DNA from: an uncultured Vibrio sp. | Lineage (GTDB): Bacteria > Pseudomonadota > Gammaproteobacteria > Enterobacterales > Vibrionaceae | DNA: 64,000 nt | Assembly (NCBI GenBank): GCA_947504195.1 | Contig: CANNGN010000001.1 | Location: 682,001 to 746,000, forward strand | Direction: 5' to 3' | In this document: piece after piece, positions 41,669 to 52,700 of the stretch | Numbering within the stretch: position 1 is the stretch's first letter | Layout: the number at the start of each line of letters is the position of its first letter | Notes under the pieces: generated by a model | Databases searched by the model: none | Told to the model about the DNA's origin: nothing | What the model saw: the letters and a program-made list of their open reading frames with translations, nothing else | Translations under genes and position numbers: made by a program

Positions 41669-41985
41669 TACAGGCTCCTTTACCCACTTCTACTAAATGG
41701 AATGTTTGTAAATGTTCGTTGATGAGCAAAACATACTCTTTTTGCTCGTTGTTGTGAGAAATCAAATTGAAATTGTTGATCGTCATCATACTTCCGAAGC
41801 CAACTTGTACGATATCTGTGGAAACGTTTACAAAACGTGAATTCTTCGGTATTAATTTTTTCGTCAATCTCTATGATTTGGATCATACCAGTGCTAATAC
41901 GTACTGGTTTATATCGCCTTTTTCAGCTCACCAAACACGTCGAAAGACAGGAATTAACATTACCTATTCGATGAAGCGGCAATAA
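41669..41985. other. Divergent promoter region of the alpha-galactoside system
   Basis: A 317-base gap between the ATPase gene and the permease genes. It contains a GalR-type operator (listed separately) and a TGTGAGAAATCAAAT sequence at about 41754-41768 that has one good CRP half-site. No gene is evident. Confidence 0.5.
41818..41833. promoter_or_regulatory. GalR/LacI-type operator
   Basis: GTGGAAACGTTTACAA matches the galactose-repressor consensus GTGKAANCGNTTNCAC at every position but the last. It is in the middle of the divergent region, able to control both the ATPase and the permease-alpha-galactosidase unit. The repressor gene itself is not in the window. Confidence 0.65.
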
Positions 41986-42906
41986 ATGGAGCATTCTGTG
42001 ACAGTTAGCTACCCAAAAAACAATATGCCTTCAGCGCGCAATAAAAAGCTGGTGGGCATCAAATTAGCGCCTTGGCTGTTTTTAACTCCCGCGATGATTA
42101 TATTTGCGGTCTATGTGATTTATCCGATTATCAGCAGTATTTCATTGAGCTTTTATCAGTGGGATGGATTAGGTGAAAAAACCTGGGTTGGATTTGAAAA
42201 TTACATCGAGTTGTTCGATTCCGAAGCTTTTTATACGTCGCTTGGCAACAACATCCGTTGGTTAATATTTTATATGTTAGCTCCGCCAATTGGTCTCGCG
42301 ATTGCCCTATTCCTTAATCAACAAGTTAAAGGAATCCGCGTTGTTAAGTCTCTCTTTTTCTTTCCATTTGTTATCTCTCAAGTGGTAGTGGGTCTTGTGT
42401 TCGCATGGTTTTACGACCCAAGTTTCGGTTTACTCAATATCGCGCTCGGTTGGTTTGGTGTTGAACCAATCGCGATACTCGCAAATGAAGATTATGTTAC
42501 TTACGGAATTATCGCCGCCGGACTTTGGCCACAAATTTCCTATTGTATGATTTTGTATCTTACTGGCTTGAATAATCTCGACCCCGAGCAACTCGAAGCC
42601 GCCCGTTTGGACGGTGCTAAGAAATTGAGAATGCTTTGGTATATTGTAATTCCACAACTTAGACCTGCTACGTTTATTGCCATAGTTGTTACCATTATTG
42701 GCGCACTACGTTCATTCGATCTAGTCGCCACGATGACCGCCGGTGGCCCGTGGGGCAGCTCATCCGTTCTTGCTTATCAAATGTATGAAGAGTCAATTTT
42801 TAACTATCGTATGGGCTATGGCGCAGCGGTATCCGTTGTACTGTTCTTAATTATGGATATCTATATCGCTTACTTCTTGTGGCGTATGTTGAGGAGTGAA
42901 AAATAA
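41986..42906 (+). CDS. Sugar ABC transporter permease 1 (MalF type), 306 aa
   Basis: This inner-membrane permease has six predicted helices. Its N-terminal helix is LFLTPAMIIFAVYVIYPII, and the cytoplasmic EAA loop is EAARLDGAKKLRMLWYIVIPQLRPA. The stop overlaps the start of the second permease by one base (42906). Pairs with permease 2, the divergent ATPase and the binding protein; alpha-galactosides such as melibiose or raffinose are the likely cargo because an alpha-galactosidase gene ends the cluster. Confidence 0.9.
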   Translation: MEHSVTVSYPKNNMPSARNKKLVGIKLAPWLFLTPAMIIFAVYVIYPIISSISLSFYQWDGLGEKTWVGFENYIELFDSEAFYTSLGNNIRWLIFYMLAPPIGLAIALFLNQQVKGIRVVKSLFFFPFVISQVVVGLVFAWFYDPSFGLLNIALGWFGVEPIAILANEDYVTYGIIAAGLWPQISYCMILYLTGLNNLDPEQLEAARLDGAKKLRMLWYIVIPQLRPATFIAIVVTIIGALRSFDLVATMTAGGPWGSSSVLAYQMYEESIFNYRMGYGAAVSVVLFLIMDIYIAYFLWRMLRSEK

Positions 42907-43757
42907 TGTATCCCCAGCCAATTGAAAAAGCCGGTCGCTTCACCAATATTAGCTACCGCGTTGCATTACCGATTTCCATTGTGATGTGGCTATTGCCTCT
43001 CCTTGCCGTAATGATGACCTCAATTCGTTCAATCGATGACATCAATAAAGGCAATTACTGGGGCTGGCCAACTGATATTCAGTTTATTGAAAACTATTCG
43101 CAAATATTTACTGCGACACCTATGGGTCAATATTTAATTAATAGTTTGTTTATTACATTACCCGCTGTTGCTGGTGCCGTCGCACTTTCCACCTTGGCCG
43201 GATTCGCCCTTGCGAAATACAAATTTAAAGCCAATATTTGGATTTTTGCAGCTTTTATCGCGGGTAACTTTGTTCCATTCCAAATACTAATGATTCCAGT
43301 ACGCGACCTCACCATCGCATTTGGTTTATACGATACCCATTGGGCGTTAATCTTGTTTCACGTCGCATTTCAAGCTGGGTTCTGTACCTTGTTTATGCGT
43401 AACTTTATCGTCGGGATTCCAGATGCTCTTATTGAAGCGGCACGAGTTGAAGGCGTGAGAGAATGGAAAATATTCTGGCACATCGTATTGCCACTTGTCC
43501 GCCCTGCTCTAGCGGCATTGTCGGTACTCGTGTTCACCTTCATCTGGAATGACTATTTCTGGGCATTGGTATTAGTACAGAGTGACGAAGTTCGCCCAGT
43601 AACCGCTGGCTTAAGTGCATTACAAGGTCAATGGTTGGCATCGTGGCAGTTTATGTCTGCAGGCGCTATCGTCGCCGCGATTCCACCAGTAATCTTGTTC
43701 TTTACCATGCAGCGCCACTTTATTACCGGATTAACCTTGGGCGCAACCAAAGGATAA
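42906..43757 (+). CDS. Sugar ABC transporter permease 2 (MalG type), 283 aa
   Basis: This second permease of the importer has six helices and the EAA loop EAARVEGVREWKIFWHIVLPLVRPA. It ends in the motif HFITGLTLGATKG, typical of the MalG/LacG C-terminus (FV.GLT.GAVKG). Start overlaps the preceding stop. Confidence 0.9.
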   Translation: MYPQPIEKAGRFTNISYRVALPISIVMWLLPLLAVMMTSIRSIDDINKGNYWGWPTDIQFIENYSQIFTATPMGQYLINSLFITLPAVAGAVALSTLAGFALAKYKFKANIWIFAAFIAGNFVPFQILMIPVRDLTIAFGLYDTHWALILFHVAFQAGFCTLFMRNFIVGIPDALIEAARVEGVREWKIFWHIVLPLVRPALAALSVLVFTFIWNDYFWALVLVQSDEVRPVTAGLSALQGQWLASWQFMSAGAIVAAIPPVILFFTMQRHFITGLTLGATKG

Positions 43758-43937
43758 TTGGCTTTGTGTGACAATACCGGGTATTTGGAATGCCTAAAAA
43801 AGAGTATTGTCATGCAGCCTAATCAAAATAGCTATGTGTATTTATTACACCTTAATAACGCTATAAACAACTGAAATAAAAATAAAAACTCTAACGGAAA
43901 AACGTGAATCAAAGAACCGGAATAAGGGACTTCTAAT

Positions 43938-45164
43938 ATGAAATACATCAAACATATCACGCAAACCATGATGCTTAGCGCTGCATTAACAACAACAGCA
44001 TTTGCAGGGGAATTGGTGATAAACTCTGACCAATCAGATCCAGCGCCAAAAGCGGCATGGGCTGAAGTCGTTAAACGTTTTGAAGCTGAAAATCCAGATA
44101 TCACGATCAAATATAATCTATACGATAAAGAAGCCTACAAAACTACGATTCGTAACTGGCTTGCGACGTCACCGCCAGATGTGGTCTTTTGGTATGCTGG
44201 TAACCGTATGAAAACCTTTGTTGAACGTGGGCTGTTCGAAGATGTTAGTGACATCTGGCAAGACCAAAACATGTACGATGATTACAAACCGGCCACACCA
44301 GCAATGACGGTTGATGACAAGCAATACGGCGTTCCATACACCTACTACCAGTGGGGCGTGTATTATCGTAAAGACCTGTTTGAGCAAAATGGTATTAGCG
44401 AACCTAAAACGTGGGAAGATCTAAAATCAGCGGCAGCAACCCTTAAAGCAAAAGATATTGCACCGTTTGCCATTGGCACCAAATACCTATGGACCGCAGC
44501 TGGTTGGTTTGATTATCTCAATCTTCGTACCAACGGTTTGGACTTCCACATTGATCTAATGGATGGAAAAATCCCTTACACTGATGAGCGCGTTAAGAAA
44601 ACCTTCGAGAACTGGAAAGAGTTAATTGAACCAGGCTACTTCCTCGATAACCATGCGTCTTATTCATGGCAGGAAGCGCAACCGTTCCTATACAACGGCA
44701 AAGCGGCGATGTACCTTATCGGCAACTTCATTACACCTAGCTTCCCTGAAGAATTAGATGGCAAAATGGGCTTCTTCCAGTTCCCAATTATTGACCCAGC
44801 CGTTGCGGTCGCGGAAGACGCTCCAATGGATACTATCCATATTCCATCTAAAGCGAAGAATAAAGAAGATGCACGTAAATTCCTGGAATTTGTCGCTCGT
44901 ACCGAGAATCAACAATTGATCAACGAACAGTTGTTGCAAATTCCAACCAATACCAAAGCAGAAGCAAAAGACAACGAATTCTTGAATAAAGGCGTTGAAA
45001 TGCTAAGTAATGCAAGCGGTACTGCACAGTTTTATGACCGTGATACTTCTCCCGCTATGGCGAAAGAAGGTATGAAAGGTTTCCAAGAGTTTATGGTAAA
45101 ACCTGAACGTTTAGATGCGATCTTAAAACGTCTAGAAAAAGTACGCCAAAGAGAGTTTAAATAA
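43938..45164 (+). CDS. Extracellular sugar-binding protein, 408 aa
   Basis: This periplasmic solute-binding protein of ABC family 1 has a signal peptide (residues 1-23, ending TAFAG). The mature part starts ELVINSDQSDPAPKAAWAEVVKRFEAENPDITIKY, the standard family-1 opening. Aromatic residues (YTYYQWGVYYRKDLF, YLWTAAGWFDYL) probably stack on sugar rings. A terminator follows, so it may be made in excess over the downstream enzyme. Confidence 0.9.
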   Translation: MKYIKHITQTMMLSAALTTTAFAGELVINSDQSDPAPKAAWAEVVKRFEAENPDITIKYNLYDKEAYKTTIRNWLATSPPDVVFWYAGNRMKTFVERGLFEDVSDIWQDQNMYDDYKPATPAMTVDDKQYGVPYTYYQWGVYYRKDLFEQNGISEPKTWEDLKSAAATLKAKDIAPFAIGTKYLWTAAGWFDYLNLRTNGLDFHIDLMDGKIPYTDERVKKTFENWKELIEPGYFLDNHASYSWQEAQPFLYNGKAAMYLIGNFITPSFPEELDGKMGFFQFPIIDPAVAVAEDAPMDTIHIPSKAKNKEDARKFLEFVARTENQQLINEQLLQIPTNTKAEAKDNEFLNKGVEMLSNASGTAQFYDRDTSPAMAKEGMKGFQEFMVKPERLDAILKRLEKVRQREFK

Positions 45165-45187
45165 GTCTTAAGCGCTTCTTCGGAGAA

Positions 45188-45220
45188 AAGAAACCGCAGT
45201 CGAATTGGCTGCGGTTTCTT
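45188..45220 (+). terminator. Terminator/attenuator between binding protein and alpha-galactosidase
   Basis: AAGAAACCGCAG (45188-45199) and CTGCGGTTTCTT (45209-45220), nine-base loop, followed by TCTAAAT. It reduces rather than necessarily abolishes read-through into the alpha-galactosidase gene 53 bases on. Confidence 0.82.
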
Positions 45221-45272
45221 TCTAAATACAATCTGTCCTTCCGTTTTAGTTTTACAAGTTAGGGTTATCAAT

Positions 45273-47387
45273 ATGGGAATAATTCATCTATCTAACGCAC
45301 AAACCAGTCTCGTCATTCTAATTAACCCAATGCCTCAAGTTCTCTATTGGGGTGCAAGACTTGCTCATGTTGATCACACAATCGAACAACTCACTCAACG
45401 CGCTATTCCTCAAGCTCGTTTAGACAAAGATATTCCTATAACCCTCTGTCCTGAATTTGGTCGTGGCCTTTATAGCTCTCCCGGTATTGAAGGTTTTCGC
45501 ACCGATAAAACCGGAAACAATATCGATTGGGCACCGATTTTTTCAGTCCAGAGTGTTGAACATGATGATCACTCAGCAAGGTTTGAATGTAACGATGAGC
45601 TTGCGCAGCTTAGTTTAACCATTAACCTTATACTCGATGATGCGGGTGTATTAACGAAGAAAATAACCATAAAAAATGATGGCGAACAAAGCTATCAGCT
45701 TGCGCAACTACACAATACTCTTCCCCTACCACACCGTGCCAACGAATTAATGAGTTTTCATGGTCGTTGGAGCCGAGAATTTCAAACCCAACGCGTTTCC
45801 CTAGATCACGGTGCGTTTAACCAAACCAATCGCCGTGGCAGAACCTCGCACGAATACTTCCCCGGAGCCATGGTAGGCTGTAAAGGATTTTCTGAACAAA
45901 CTGGCGAAGTGTGGGGGTTTCACCTAGGTTGGAGCGGCAACCATCAATTGCGCTGTGAAACCAAAAGCGATGGACGCCGTTTTATTCAAATGAGTGAATG
46001 GTTAGCGTCCGGTGAAATTACCCTAGAACAGGGTCAATCGTACTCAACACCGACACTGTATGCTTGCTATAGCCAAGATGGTCTCAATGGGATTCGCAAG
46101 CAGTTTCATCGCACGGTTCGTGAACATATATTGCGCTTTCCAACACAGAACAAGCGCCCTGTTCATTTAAATACATGGGAAGGAATCTATTTCGACCACG
46201 ATCCAGATTATATTCAGAATATGGCGCAACAAGCCGCACACATGGGTGTTGAACGCTTTATAATCGACGACGGCTGGTTTGTTGGTCGCAACGACGATCA
46301 CGCCGCCCTTGGGGACTGGTTTCTAGATCAAACCAAATACCCTAATGGACTTGAACCCGTTATTGAACAGGTTAATAAACTCGGTATGGAGTTTGGTTTA
46401 TGGGTTGAACCGGAAATGGTCAATCCCGACTCCAATTTGTTCCGTGAACACCCCGATTGGGTACTTGGGATTGAAGGTTACGATCAGCCTAGCGGTCGTA
46501 ATCAATTTGTGCTTAACCTGCAAAACCCTGCCTGTTTCGACTATTTGTTCGAACGGCTCGATGATCTTCTTTCGACCTACAATATCGGTTATTTAAAATG
46601 GGACATGAACCGAGAATTGGTGCAAGCAGCGCATCAAGGTCAATCGGCAACTCGTGGTCAAACTCTCGCCTTTTATCGACTGATTGATCTTCTTCTACGT
46701 AAACACCCTAAAGTTGAAATTGAATCCTGTTCATCAGGCGGTGGCCGTATTGATTTCGAAGTCCTTAAGCGCACTCACCGATTCTGGACCTCAGACTGCA
46801 ACGACGCTCTAGAACGCCAAACCATTCAAAAAGGCATGAGTTATTTCTTCCCACCTGAAGTAATGGGCAGCCATATAGGCCCCGCGAGCAGCCATACAAC
46901 TCGACGCCAGCACAATATCAATTTACGCGGTATCACCGCACTCAGCGGACATATGGGCGTTGAGCTCGACCCTGTTAAAGAGAGCGACAAAGAAAAAGCC
47001 GCATTCTCTCGCTATATCGCACTGCACAAACGTTTTCGGCCTTTACTTCATTCTGGCGAGGTGTTTTATTTGGATTGCTGCGACAACACTCGCAACGTCT
47101 ATGGAGTTAAAAATGCCAATGAAATGCTGATCACAGTCTGCCAGTTGACGATGCCAGACCATGCTATCCCTGAGCCGTTGCGACTGGATTACCTAGATCC
47201 TAATAAGCAATATTCGTTAGAGCTTGTTGATTTTCCAGAAGCAAGCTGGCAACTGATGAAACAAGTGCCACCGTGGATGAAAACGTCAATGAAGGTTAGC
47301 GGTGATGTATTAACTAAGATTGGTTTAACCATGCCAGTGCAAGACCCAGAATCGGCTATGATGATTTCTATTAAAGAAATTTCCTGA
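45273..47387 (+). CDS. Alpha-galactosidase, GH36, 704 aa
   Basis: This cytoplasmic retaining glycosidase hydrolyses terminal alpha-galactosyl residues of melibiose and raffinose-type sugars. An N-terminal beta-sandwich domain (about 1-300) precedes the TIM barrel. The catalytic nucleophile is Asp444 in KWDMNREL; the acid/base lies in SDCNDALERQ (Asp508 or Asp511). CSSGGGRIDFEVLKR and MGSHIGPASSHTT are family signatures. Length is right for the bacterial GH36 group of about 700-730 residues. No signal peptide. AGGG lies upstream of the ATG. It completes the ABC importer cluster. Confidence 0.93.
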   Translation: MGIIHLSNAQTSLVILINPMPQVLYWGARLAHVDHTIEQLTQRAIPQARLDKDIPITLCPEFGRGLYSSPGIEGFRTDKTGNNIDWAPIFSVQSVEHDDHSARFECNDELAQLSLTINLILDDAGVLTKKITIKNDGEQSYQLAQLHNTLPLPHRANELMSFHGRWSREFQTQRVSLDHGAFNQTNRRGRTSHEYFPGAMVGCKGFSEQTGEVWGFHLGWSGNHQLRCETKSDGRRFIQMSEWLASGEITLEQGQSYSTPTLYACYSQDGLNGIRKQFHRTVREHILRFPTQNKRPVHLNTWEGIYFDHDPDYIQNMAQQAAHMGVERFIIDDGWFVGRNDDHAALGDWFLDQTKYPNGLEPVIEQVNKLGMEFGLWVEPEMVNPDSNLFREHPDWVLGIEGYDQPSGRNQFVLNLQNPACFDYLFERLDDLLSTYNIGYLKWDMNRELVQAAHQGQSATRGQTLAFYRLIDLLLRKHPKVEIESCSSGGGRIDFEVLKRTHRFWTSDCNDALERQTIQKGMSYFFPPEVMGSHIGPASSHTTRRQHNINLRGITALSGHMGVELDPVKESDKEKAAFSRYIALHKRFRPLLHSGEVFYLDCCDNTRNVYGVKNANEMLITVCQLTMPDHAIPEPLRLDYLDPNKQYSLELVDFPEASWQLMKQVPPWMKTSMKVSGDVLTKIGLTMPVQDPESAMMISIKEIS

Positions 47388-47737
47388 GTTTATTTATTCA
47401 ACTTATTTTCATTCCGACAAGTCTTTCATTCACGATATTTACCATAAATCGTATTCGGAACAACCAATTCGTATCAATTAAACGGTTGTTCCTTTACTTT
47501 GCCACTTTACTTTCATTCTTTTAACAAAAAATTACTAATTAAATCCACAAGTTATCAATTCTTATCCTATACTCATAAAATACTAGATAAAACTTTGTCG
47601 TTCGCAAAATAACTATCCAATGTATTTAAGTGTCCCGCTCCAGGGTTATATAAGTCATTTCACTCATCGAGTGGGTTGGATTGCAACGTCTACAGTTAGC
47701 ACAGAATATAAGTTGACGTATTCTCTTTGAGGTTTGC
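47388..47737. other. Intergenic region with a hairpin
   Basis: No gene recognised. GGAACAACC (47457-47465) and GGTTGTTCC (47484-47492), loop of 18 bases, followed by TTTACTTT, probably terminates the alpha-galactosidase transcript. The rest should hold the promoter for the ABC-type gene at 47738. Confidence 0.5.
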
Positions 47738-49684
47738 ATGAAATCAATTATTTCTTTACTGATCAAACAGTCTCAAGCGAAATTCGATTGGAAAGCGTTT
47801 CGCCATATAGAAGCTGAAACTCTTGATCAGTATGTATCTCAATTAACCCCTTTCTTTAACGATTCATTGTTTGAATATTCGATTGAGAAAAGAGAAGTCA
47901 AATCGGTTAATGACTTACCCGAAGCATTCATTATATCGGACTTAAAGCCCTGCTACGTACAGCGAATTGGGGTTAAGTTGGTTAGCGACGAACATGAAGA
48001 AGTGGACGAAGAAACCTTAATTGGTAAAGAGATCGTTTTCATTGAAAGCTATCCAAAAGTCCTTAAGACTAAATCATTCGTCGAAGTCATTTATCAACTT
48101 TTTCCCAAAATCAACTTATTGCTGCTCGTCGCGGTACCCTTTATTCTTATTCCAGCATTTTACAGTAACTTATTTAATACTCGTCTAATTTACAACTCAC
48201 AAATTGCCACCTTGGTATTTGTTACCGCTGCCTTCTTGATCTTGTGGGGTTGTGAATACGGTTTGAAATACTATATAAAACATGTGCACTTGAGAAAGAT
48301 TGAACATAACTCATTAAAATTCGAGCGTTATCTGCTCGCGCTAATGCCGGGGTTCAAACAAAAAGACAGCCTAACAAAGGTTAGAATGGTCGAGTCAAAC
48401 CGTAAAGTGATTTGGGACAACCTCCCTGGTCTAATTATGGATGTGACCAGTTTTCTATTAGTCATGGCTCTGCTTTTTCTGTTTATTGGTAGTTATACGT
48501 TTGGCTTATTGCTTTTCTATGTGGTTATTATTGCCGCCTCTACGTTTATGCGCTATCGCAACTACAAAGTCTACCTAGAAGTTGAAGCCGCGCAGCAAGA
48601 TTTATTAAATGAACGCATTTCCTACTACCGAAATAATAAGCAACTTCGCTTTTTAAACACTCAAGCTCTACTGGATAACTTTGAAAAGTCGTGTAAGAAA
48701 TCCTTTTCAGGGGACCACAGCCTTGCGAGTTTTAACTTCAACTGGGAAGAGTTCGTCCGTGTTAGTTCTTTCTTGGCGAGCTTTTGCTTATTCACCGTGC
48801 TGTTTTATACCTCTAAGTTTGATACCAGTGTATTTAATGTGCTGTTCGCACTTCTTATTTTGAATGGCCGAGCTGCTTCAAGTGTAATTAACTTAGTCAC
48901 TAAAACCTTTTTCATTCTAATTTCGGGACATCATCTAAGGCTTGCGGTCGATGATTTATTCGAAAATCTAGAGCCTAAATTAGTCTCAAAAGGGCTGTAT
49001 GTTGATGGAATTAGCAGCATCACATTAAAAAACGTTGATATCACCACAGAGCAATCTCCATTATTGTCAAACGTAAACTTAGAGCTAACTAAAGGGAATA
49101 CTTACGGATTCTTTGGCAATATTGGCAGTGGAAAATCGACATTAGTGTCTACGATTGTCCAATCTCATTCCGAATATAGTGGCACCATTTTATATAATAA
49201 CTTTTACAACGGCGTCGATATCGACCCGAACGTGTTCTCAAAACAAGTGGTTTTTATTGAACCGGCTACCGACTTTATTCGCGGCACCATTTACGCTAAT
49301 TTCTATTTACGCGGTGTTACTGATGTCAACAAAATCGCAAAGATATGCAGCCTAGTGTTTCCTCATGCCAACATCGATTATGAGTTCATCTTCCAAAAAG
49401 ACATTACTCAGATTCCTATGTCGACGGGGCAGAAACGTAAATTGCTTATTTTAACCAGTATCGACACAAACAAGAGTTTGATTGTACTCGACGAAGCTAT
49501 GTCTAACCTATCGAATGCCGATGTTACCGTCTTACTACAGTACATAAAAAAAGAAGCGCCTCACGCGATTTTAATTGTTATATCACACGATAAAGCGGTG
49601 CTGAATTTACTGCCTAATTTGTTTGAAATTAAAGATCAGAAAGTGATATCAGTAAAAAGTTCAATTGTAAAAGTGTCTCAATAA
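47738..49684 (+). CDS. Type I secretion-like ABC protein with degenerate motifs, 648 aa
   Basis: This is a membrane ABC half-transporter of the LapB/HlyB kind. An N-terminal region (1-115) occupies the place of a C39-like peptidase domain but shows no catalytic Cys-His pair. Transmembrane helices follow (about 118-140, 148-172, 243-280, 350-410), then a nucleotide-binding domain. Walker A is intact (GNIGSGKST, 460-468) and Walker B is VLDEA (Asp585, Glu586) with SHD as the H-loop. The signature is MSTGQKRK in place of LSGGQ. It is convergent with the giant adhesin gene and may export that protein or the cadherin proteins, though weak sequence conservation leaves transport activity open. No HlyD or TolC partner is in the window. 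Confidence 0.75.
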   Translation: MKSIISLLIKQSQAKFDWKAFRHIEAETLDQYVSQLTPFFNDSLFEYSIEKREVKSVNDLPEAFIISDLKPCYVQRIGVKLVSDEHEEVDEETLIGKEIVFIESYPKVLKTKSFVEVIYQLFPKINLLLLVAVPFILIPAFYSNLFNTRLIYNSQIATLVFVTAAFLILWGCEYGLKYYIKHVHLRKIEHNSLKFERYLLALMPGFKQKDSLTKVRMVESNRKVIWDNLPGLIMDVTSFLLVMALLFLFIGSYTFGLLLFYVVIIAASTFMRYRNYKVYLEVEAAQQDLLNERISYYRNNKQLRFLNTQALLDNFEKSCKKSFSGDHSLASFNFNWEEFVRVSSFLASFCLFTVLFYTSKFDTSVFNVLFALLILNGRAASSVINLVTKTFFILISGHHLRLAVDDLFENLEPKLVSKGLYVDGISSITLKNVDITTEQSPLLSNVNLELTKGNTYGFFGNIGSGKSTLVSTIVQSHSEYSGTILYNNFYNGVDIDPNVFSKQVVFIEPATDFIRGTIYANFYLRGVTDVNKIAKICSLVFPHANIDYEFIFQKDITQIPMSTGQKRKLLILTSIDTNKSLIVLDEAMSNLSNADVTVLLQYIKKEAPHAILIVISHDKAVLNLLPNLFEIKDQKVISVKSSIVKVSQ

Positions 49685-49701
49685 CACATAGTTTTTAATT
49701 A

Positions 49702-49738
49702 AAAAAGCCAGTCACATTAGTCATGTGACTGGCTTTTT
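49702..49738. terminator. Bidirectional terminator
   Basis: AAAAAGCCAGTCACAT (49702-49717) and ATGTGACTGGCTTTTT (49723-49738), five-base loop: a perfect 16-bp stem with A- and T-runs at the ends. It serves both the ABC gene (plus) and the giant adhesin (minus), which converge here. Confidence 0.93.
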
Positions 49739-49756
49739 CTATCTCACCAGATGAGT

Positions 49757-52700
49757 TTAGATATCAGTATCTATCTGAGTTTCATTTCCGGCAACGTCAG
49801 TGATGGTGATAACAACATCCGATGTCGTACCCGTATCATTATCACTCACTGTTACTGTTCCCTCATTATTAACAAGACTACTCATGTCAACAGTCAATGC
49901 TGTATCATCGCTCAAAATAGCACTAATCGAACTAATACCACTACCTACTTCACTAACGTCAAAACTCACCGCACCAGTACCAGAATCAGTCGCTAAATTC
50001 TCGTACGTTGGAGCCGTAGTATCAATATTTAATGTTCCTGATGCTGCATTACTCAAGCTATTGCCAGCATCGTCAGTAATCGAAACCGAGTAAGAATAAC
50101 TGCCATCATCAAGTGGAGTGCCAAGGGTGATACTCCATGAACCATCACTTGATGCGGTAGCTTCGTAGACATCGGAACCAATCGTTAATGACACAGTTGC
50201 ACCACTTTCAGTTTCTCCCTCAAAGGTTGGCTGGCTGTCATTGGTCCAAGAACCGTTCGAAAGGAAGCCAGTATCATCCGTGTCACCACTGGTTACATCA
50301 TCGTAAATGGTGAAGTTAGTTAAAGTCGGGTCAACCGTATCTACATTTAACAGAACATCGAGATTATCCAGGCTGTTTCCTGCACTGTCGGTCGCTGTTA
50401 TATCAACGGTATACGCAGCATCATTATTAGTGAGGCCTAAATCATCAGCACTAACACTCCAATTACTATTCGCCGCAACATCAATTGAGTGGTCTACACT
50501 TCCGTTGTTGTCGTAGTCGAAATCCAAGGTCACCGCTTCGTTTGTGTGGCCAGAGATTTCATTGAGTGCGCTCGACAATGACACAATAGGTGTTGATGTG
50601 TCGATGGTGTACGATCCACTTAATGATGCTGTTCCCAATGTTTCACCGCTCGCACTGACTTCCTTAACCTGTATGGCTCCCGAACTGTAACTTCCATCTG
50701 ATAACTCAAAACTTGAGCCACTACCAATAAACCAAGTTGATCCATTGTCAATTGAGTACATCCAATTGTTTCCAGAAGTCACATTAGACACATTCACAGT
50801 TGCATCTGACGTCACACCATCACTGTTGCTTTCGCCCGTATCGCTATTTAACGCAATCGCAATGGTTGAAGAACTCGCGGTTACTGTTACATTTGAAAGC
50901 GTACTTGTGGTCGAATTGCCAGCGCTATCCGTTACGCGAGCGTATATGGATGAATACGTACCCGTACCTAACGTGAAATTATAGGTTGTGCTTGAACTCG
51001 CGTTGCTTGTAAGCGGTGTCCAAGTAGAGCCATTGGTTGAATATTCTAACGTCGCACCATTTTCAACACTTGTAATATTAATCTGCCCATCGGAGGTAAT
51101 GCTATCTCCTACAGTTCCAGTATCATTATCTAGTGCTAAAGACACTGAATCCGGTGCTTGAGTATCGACTGTAACATCCGATGTTGATGAAGTTACTGCG
51201 CTCTCATTATTGCTGCTATCGATCTGTTTGACTTGGATATCACCAGTCGAATAATCGCCATCGCTTAACTCAAAACTGGTACCAGAGCCAAGATACCAAG
51301 TTGCCCCGTTATCTACCGAATACATCCAACTGTTGCCACTACTTATACCTGAAATAGTTACGGTAGTGTCGTTGGTTGCATCAACACCTGTATTAGACGG
51401 TAAAGTAAGAGTTGGAGCCGAAATCGTACCTGTAACGGTAATATCAGATAATGAGGTCGTCGTTGAGTTACCCGCGCTGTCCGTCACCGTCACGGTCACA
51501 CTGGTGTACACCTCTGGGTCAAGTTCAAAACTCGTCACTGTTGATGCGAAGCTGCTCGAGGTGACCGTGCCACCTGATGTGGTGTAAGAATACGTCCACG
51601 TTGCACCACCTTCGATGCCCGAAACATTTATCGTACCGTCAGAAGTAATACTGTCGCCCACTGTGCCAGTATCATTGTCTAATGTTAGCGACACCGCATT
51701 TGGCGCTGAATTATCAATCGTAATATCCGATATTGATGAGGTTTCGGAACTTTCATTGCCGTTATCATCAACTTGTTTTACTACTATATCGCCGGCAGTA
51801 TAAACACCATCACCAAGCGCAAAGGTTGCACTGTAAGTACCATCGCCTTCATCGGTTAAGCTGGTTGAACCTGCATACCACGTACTCCCACCATCAATCG
51901 AATACAACCACCCATTTTCGCTAGACGAAATTCCGGATATTGTTACGGTCGAATCGCTAGTTACGCCATCACTATCGCTTGCGCCAGTATCACTCGGTAA
52001 TTCTATCGATAACGTAGATACTGTCGATGAGTATTCCACTGTCATGTATTCAGTTGTGGTATTACCGTAGATATCGGTAATAACCGTTTCAACTTGATAC
52101 GTACCATCACCTGAAGCATCAACAGAGGCAAAATTAATCGTTTGAGACCCACTATCATCAACAGTTATTTCCACAGGTGTTGATATAGCCACACCACTTT
52201 GGAATAAGGTAGCGACCACTGTAACTCCCGTTGTGCTTGAAGAACTAAACTCAACATCAAAGGTGTCATCAGTCGTCGTATAGGCATTAGTTCCATCTTC
52301 TGTTCCACCTATTAAGCTGTAGCTGATTTCACTATCACTTATCGAAGTCTTAACCGTGAAACTACCGTCATCGGCAGTCTGCTGGGTTTCGTTTCCAGCT
52401 GAATCTTCGATATACACGGCATAGCTATAGTCGCCATCAGTTAGATTGTCTAACGTTAAAGACCACTCTCCAGTACTTGAATTAAATGAAACACCATCGG
52501 AAGTAGAAGATCCATCATCAGACCTAATCACATAACTTGACTCAGAGCCCAACGTATCGGTTACAACCAAAGTCACTTTGTTATAGTCGTCATCAGATAA
52601 GTTAATTGTACCGCTGAATTGAACACTGTCCTCTGCTGTAGTAGAACCAGAGGAAATGGTCGTTTCTACATTAGAGTCATCGACTTCACTCAAAGTCACA

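Noticed and set aside
41754..41768. CRP site in the alpha-galactoside promoter
   Set aside because: Only one half (TGTGA) is good; the other half does not match TCACA.
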